A DNA stretch of 6,781 bases from Oscillospiraceae bacterium (lineage in GTDB: Bacteria > Bacillota > Clostridia > Oscillospirales > Oscillospiraceae), in assembly GCA_020866945.1 (NCBI GenBank), contig JAJBVW010000041.1, positions 1 through 6,781 of the forward strand. Direction: 5' to 3'. Positions 4,752 through 6,781 of this stretch are shown here, one piece after another. Below the pieces are notes generated by a model. It made no database searches, was not told the origin of the DNA, and saw only the letters and a list, made by a program, of their open reading frames with translations. Within the stretch, counting starts at the first letter, position 1. Each line of letters begins with the position of its first letter. Position numbers and translations under genes: made by a program.

Positions 4752-6781
4752 ATGAAGGCAACCAAAAAACTGCTGAGCGTATTGCTCGTGCTCACCATGC
4801 TCTTCGCCCTCTGCACCACCGCTATGGCTTCCAGCGAGGCCAGCGGCGAAGCGGAAGTCGCGGAGGCAGCAGGCGAGGAGATCCTCATCGAGGAGACCAC
4901 CACCTATCCCGACGGCCTGACCATCGAGGAGGGCGTCACCTATGTGGCCCCGGACGGCTACTGCGTCATCATGACGGTGGACGGCGTCACCATGACCCAG
5001 GCCGCCGGCACCTATGAGGGCGAGGTCGTTCTGGAGGTCGTCCCCCTGACCACCAGCGACAACGGCTCCGAGGAATATCAGACCCAGTCCCTGCTGACCA
5101 AGGACGAGGACGAGCTGATCGTGGCGGAGTCCGCCGTCAACGGCGAGTATGACGAGAACGGCATCACCGGCGCGGACATTACCGCCGACCAGGCCAGCAT
5201 GAGCATCGTTACCGTCATCAATGGGGAGTACAGCATCTCTGACTCCACCTTCCACATCCTGCAGACCGGCAACCATGAGTCCGGCGGCAACGACTTCACC
5301 GGCGAGGGCTGCGCCATTGCCGTCACCGGCGATTCCACCGTGTACATCGACAACGTCACCGTGGTGGGCGACGGTGTGACCCGCACCGCTCTCTTCGGCG
5401 GTCTCAGCACCCACGACTCCTATCCCACGGTCTATGTCTCCAACTCCAGCCTGACCTCCACCGGCGACGCCGAGGCGGAGGATGCCGCTGTTTGGGTCCT
5501 GGGTCTGCACGGCGTCGTGCGTACCTGCCAGTACTGCGACTACTATGACATCTACTACTACAACACCACCATCGACTCCTTCGGCTGGGCCAGCCTGTCT
5601 GTGGACGGCACCGAGGCCCCCACGGCTGAGGATCTGGAAGAGCTGACCGCCGCCTATGTAGAGGGCGAGGGCTATGCCAACGAGGACGGGGAGATCATGA
5701 CCCTGGCCGAGTTCGCCGTGGCCGCCACCGGCCTGACCGACGAGTATCTGGCCGAGCTGGATGCCGTTGACTCCGCCGAGGCTCTTCAGGCTCTGGAGAA
5801 CACCAACGACTACAGCCTGTATTACTACACCGGCAAGAATACCCTGGTGGATTCCACCCTGACCATTCTGGACATCGACACCACCGGCACTGGGTATTCC
5901 TCCTACTCCATCGGCTCCAACATCAACGTCTACTCCGGCTGCGTCATCGACGCCAGCTACGGCAACGTGGAGGCCAATGAGTACGCCTCCTCCGCTTACG
6001 TCAACGGCACCGTCGTGGACGCCACCAAGAGCATCGTGATGTGCCACTCCAACGCCGGCGGCATCACCTTCGTGGCCGATTCCGTGCTGAACGCCGGCGA
6101 GATCGCCTTCATCTACAAGGGAACCGGCGACGGCTACACCCAGGACAACATCGACGAGGACGCTTCCTCCTCCGAGATGATTTCCGGTGCTACCGGCTCC
6201 AACCTGTATGTCCGCAACTCTCTCATCAACGCCCCCGTGCTGGTGCTGGCCATGGACTCTGACGATCCCGGCTCCACCGGCGGTACCACCATCGAGATCG
6301 ACGACTCCATCGCCCCCAAGGACGAGAGCTTCGATGTGACCAACGCCAATAGCTGGGGTGCTGCCAGCACCATGTGGGCCGACGGCGCGGGCTACAACTA
6401 CAACGCCGCTGTGGAGGCCTATTTTGAGGACTGCACCGGCGAGACCGCCCTGGTCGGCGACATCTACAACTGCCACCAGTTCACCTCTAAGAACCTGATC
6501 GTCACCCTGGATAACTCCGAGCTGACCGGCATCATCTCCTCCGGCTATGCTGAACATGATGTAGACATCATCGACCGTGAGATGGCCTCCACCGATGAGG
6601 ATTACGTGGGCGAGGACGGCCTGGTATACGGCAACCGTGAGAACCTGGGCGAAGTCACCTGCTATGCCTCCGAAACCGTGAACAACGGCGTCATCCTGAC
6701 CCTCACGAACGGCGCTGTCTGGAACGTCACCGAGACCAGCTATGTCTCCGTCCTGAACGTGGACGAGACCTCCACCGTCAA
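4752..6781 (+). CDS. Secreted acidic beta-helix surface protein, 3' end outside window
   Basis: The frame is open for 676 codons to the right edge with no stop. GGAGG at 4741-4745 lies 6 nt before the ATG. Residues 1-26 form a Sec signal peptide (KATKK, a hydrophobic core, AMA then S27). A Glu-rich stretch follows, then a segment with YVAPDGYCVIMTVDGV. From about residue 150, short strands recur as xVxNSxLx-like rungs (TVYIDNVTVV, TVYVSNSSLT, INVYSGCVIDA, NLYVRNSLINA, LIVTLDNSELTG), suggesting a right-handed parallel beta-helix of adhesin or polysaccharide-active type. An Ala/Glu/Leu-rich, probably helical insert (about 287-353) interrupts the rungs. After the signal peptide only 6 Lys and 5 Arg are visible against a great excess of Asp and Glu. 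Residues 259-271 form a CQYC/Tyr-rich patch. No catalytic signature was recognised, so enzyme versus adhesin is open. Any wall anchor lies beyond the window. Codon use is strongly biased to C-ending codons, suggesting high expression. Confidence 0.85.
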   Translation, partial: MKATKKLLSVLLVLTMLFALCTTAMASSEASGEAEVAEAAGEEILIEETTTYPDGLTIEEGVTYVAPDGYCVIMTVDGVTMTQAAGTYEGEVVLEVVPLTTSDNGSEEYQTQSLLTKDEDELIVAESAVNGEYDENGITGADITADQASMSIVTVINGEYSISDSTFHILQTGNHESGGNDFTGEGCAIAVTGDSTVYIDNVTVVGDGVTRTALFGGLSTHDSYPTVYVSNSSLTSTGDAEAEDAAVWVLGLHGVVRTCQYCDYYDIYYYNTTIDSFGWASLSVDGTEAPTAEDLEELTAAYVEGEGYANEDGEIMTLAEFAVAATGLTDEYLAELDAVDSAEALQALENTNDYSLYYYTGKNTLVDSTLTILDIDTTGTGYSSYSIGSNINVYSGCVIDASYGNVEANEYASSAYVNGTVVDATKSIVMCHSNAGGITFVADSVLNAGEIAFIYKGTGDGYTQDNIDEDASSSEMISGATGSNLYVRNSLINAPVLVLAMDSDDPGSTGGTTIEIDDSIAPKDESFDVTNANSWGAASTMWADGAGYNYNAAVEAYFEDCTGETALVGDIYNCHQFTSKNLIVTLDNSELTGIISSGYAEHDVDIIDREMASTDEDYVGEDGLVYGNRENLGEVTCYASETVNNGVILTLTNGAVWNVTETSYVSVLNVDETSTV

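Noticed and set aside
4737..6557. 606-codon open frame on the minus strand opposite the beta-helix gene
   Set aside because: Its translation is a Gly/Val/His-rich low-complexity product without domains. It is explained by the C-ending codon bias of the plus-strand gene, which has a signal peptide, RBS and promoter.

Overview
The window looks like chromosomal DNA of a GC-rich gut-type Gram-positive anaerobe, most plausibly an Oscillospiraceae/Clostridia member. This is an inference from the GC-rich genes with AT-rich intergenic DNA, strong AGGAGG-type ribosome binding sites, sigma-A style promoters, a sigma/anti-sigma pair of the Firmicutes type and a large acidic beta-helix surface protein. 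No rRNA, tRNA, CRISPR array, insertion sequence or phage gene was seen.

Left part (1-2373): the last 70 codons of a formate/nitrite channel (FNT family) run rightward into the window. They converge, with only 5 bp between stop codons, on a leftward two-gene operon of a MoxR-type AAA+ ATPase and a CoxE-like VWA-domain protein. The operon has a near-consensus sigma-A promoter (TTGACC-17-TATAAT on the minus strand), a small stem-loop leader, a strong RBS that fixes the MoxR start, and a probable terminator inside the 3' end of the FNT gene.

Middle part (2374-4539): a YfcE-type metallophosphoesterase reads rightward, divergent from the MoxR operon, and ends in a clean intrinsic terminator. Next comes an ECF-like sigma factor overlapping by 4 bp (ATGA) a single-pass membrane protein that is probably its anti-sigma factor and has a large ectodomain that I do not recognise. 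A candidate ECF-type promoter sits in and just after the preceding terminator.

Right part (4540-6781): a 212-bp AT-rich intergenic region carries a strong sigma-A promoter whose -10 box is bracketed by a perfect 7-bp inverted repeat, followed by a leader hairpin and a strong RBS. It drives a long secreted, extremely acidic, probable right-handed beta-helix protein that runs off the right edge (676 codons visible, no stop).

Taken together, the window holds a putative ATP-driven protein-remodelling pair (MoxR/VWA), an envelope-signalling pair (sigma/anti-sigma) and a probably highly expressed cell-surface protein. A regulatory link between the sigma pair and the surface protein is possible by proximity only; the surface gene's visible promoter looks sigma-A dependent, not ECF dependent.
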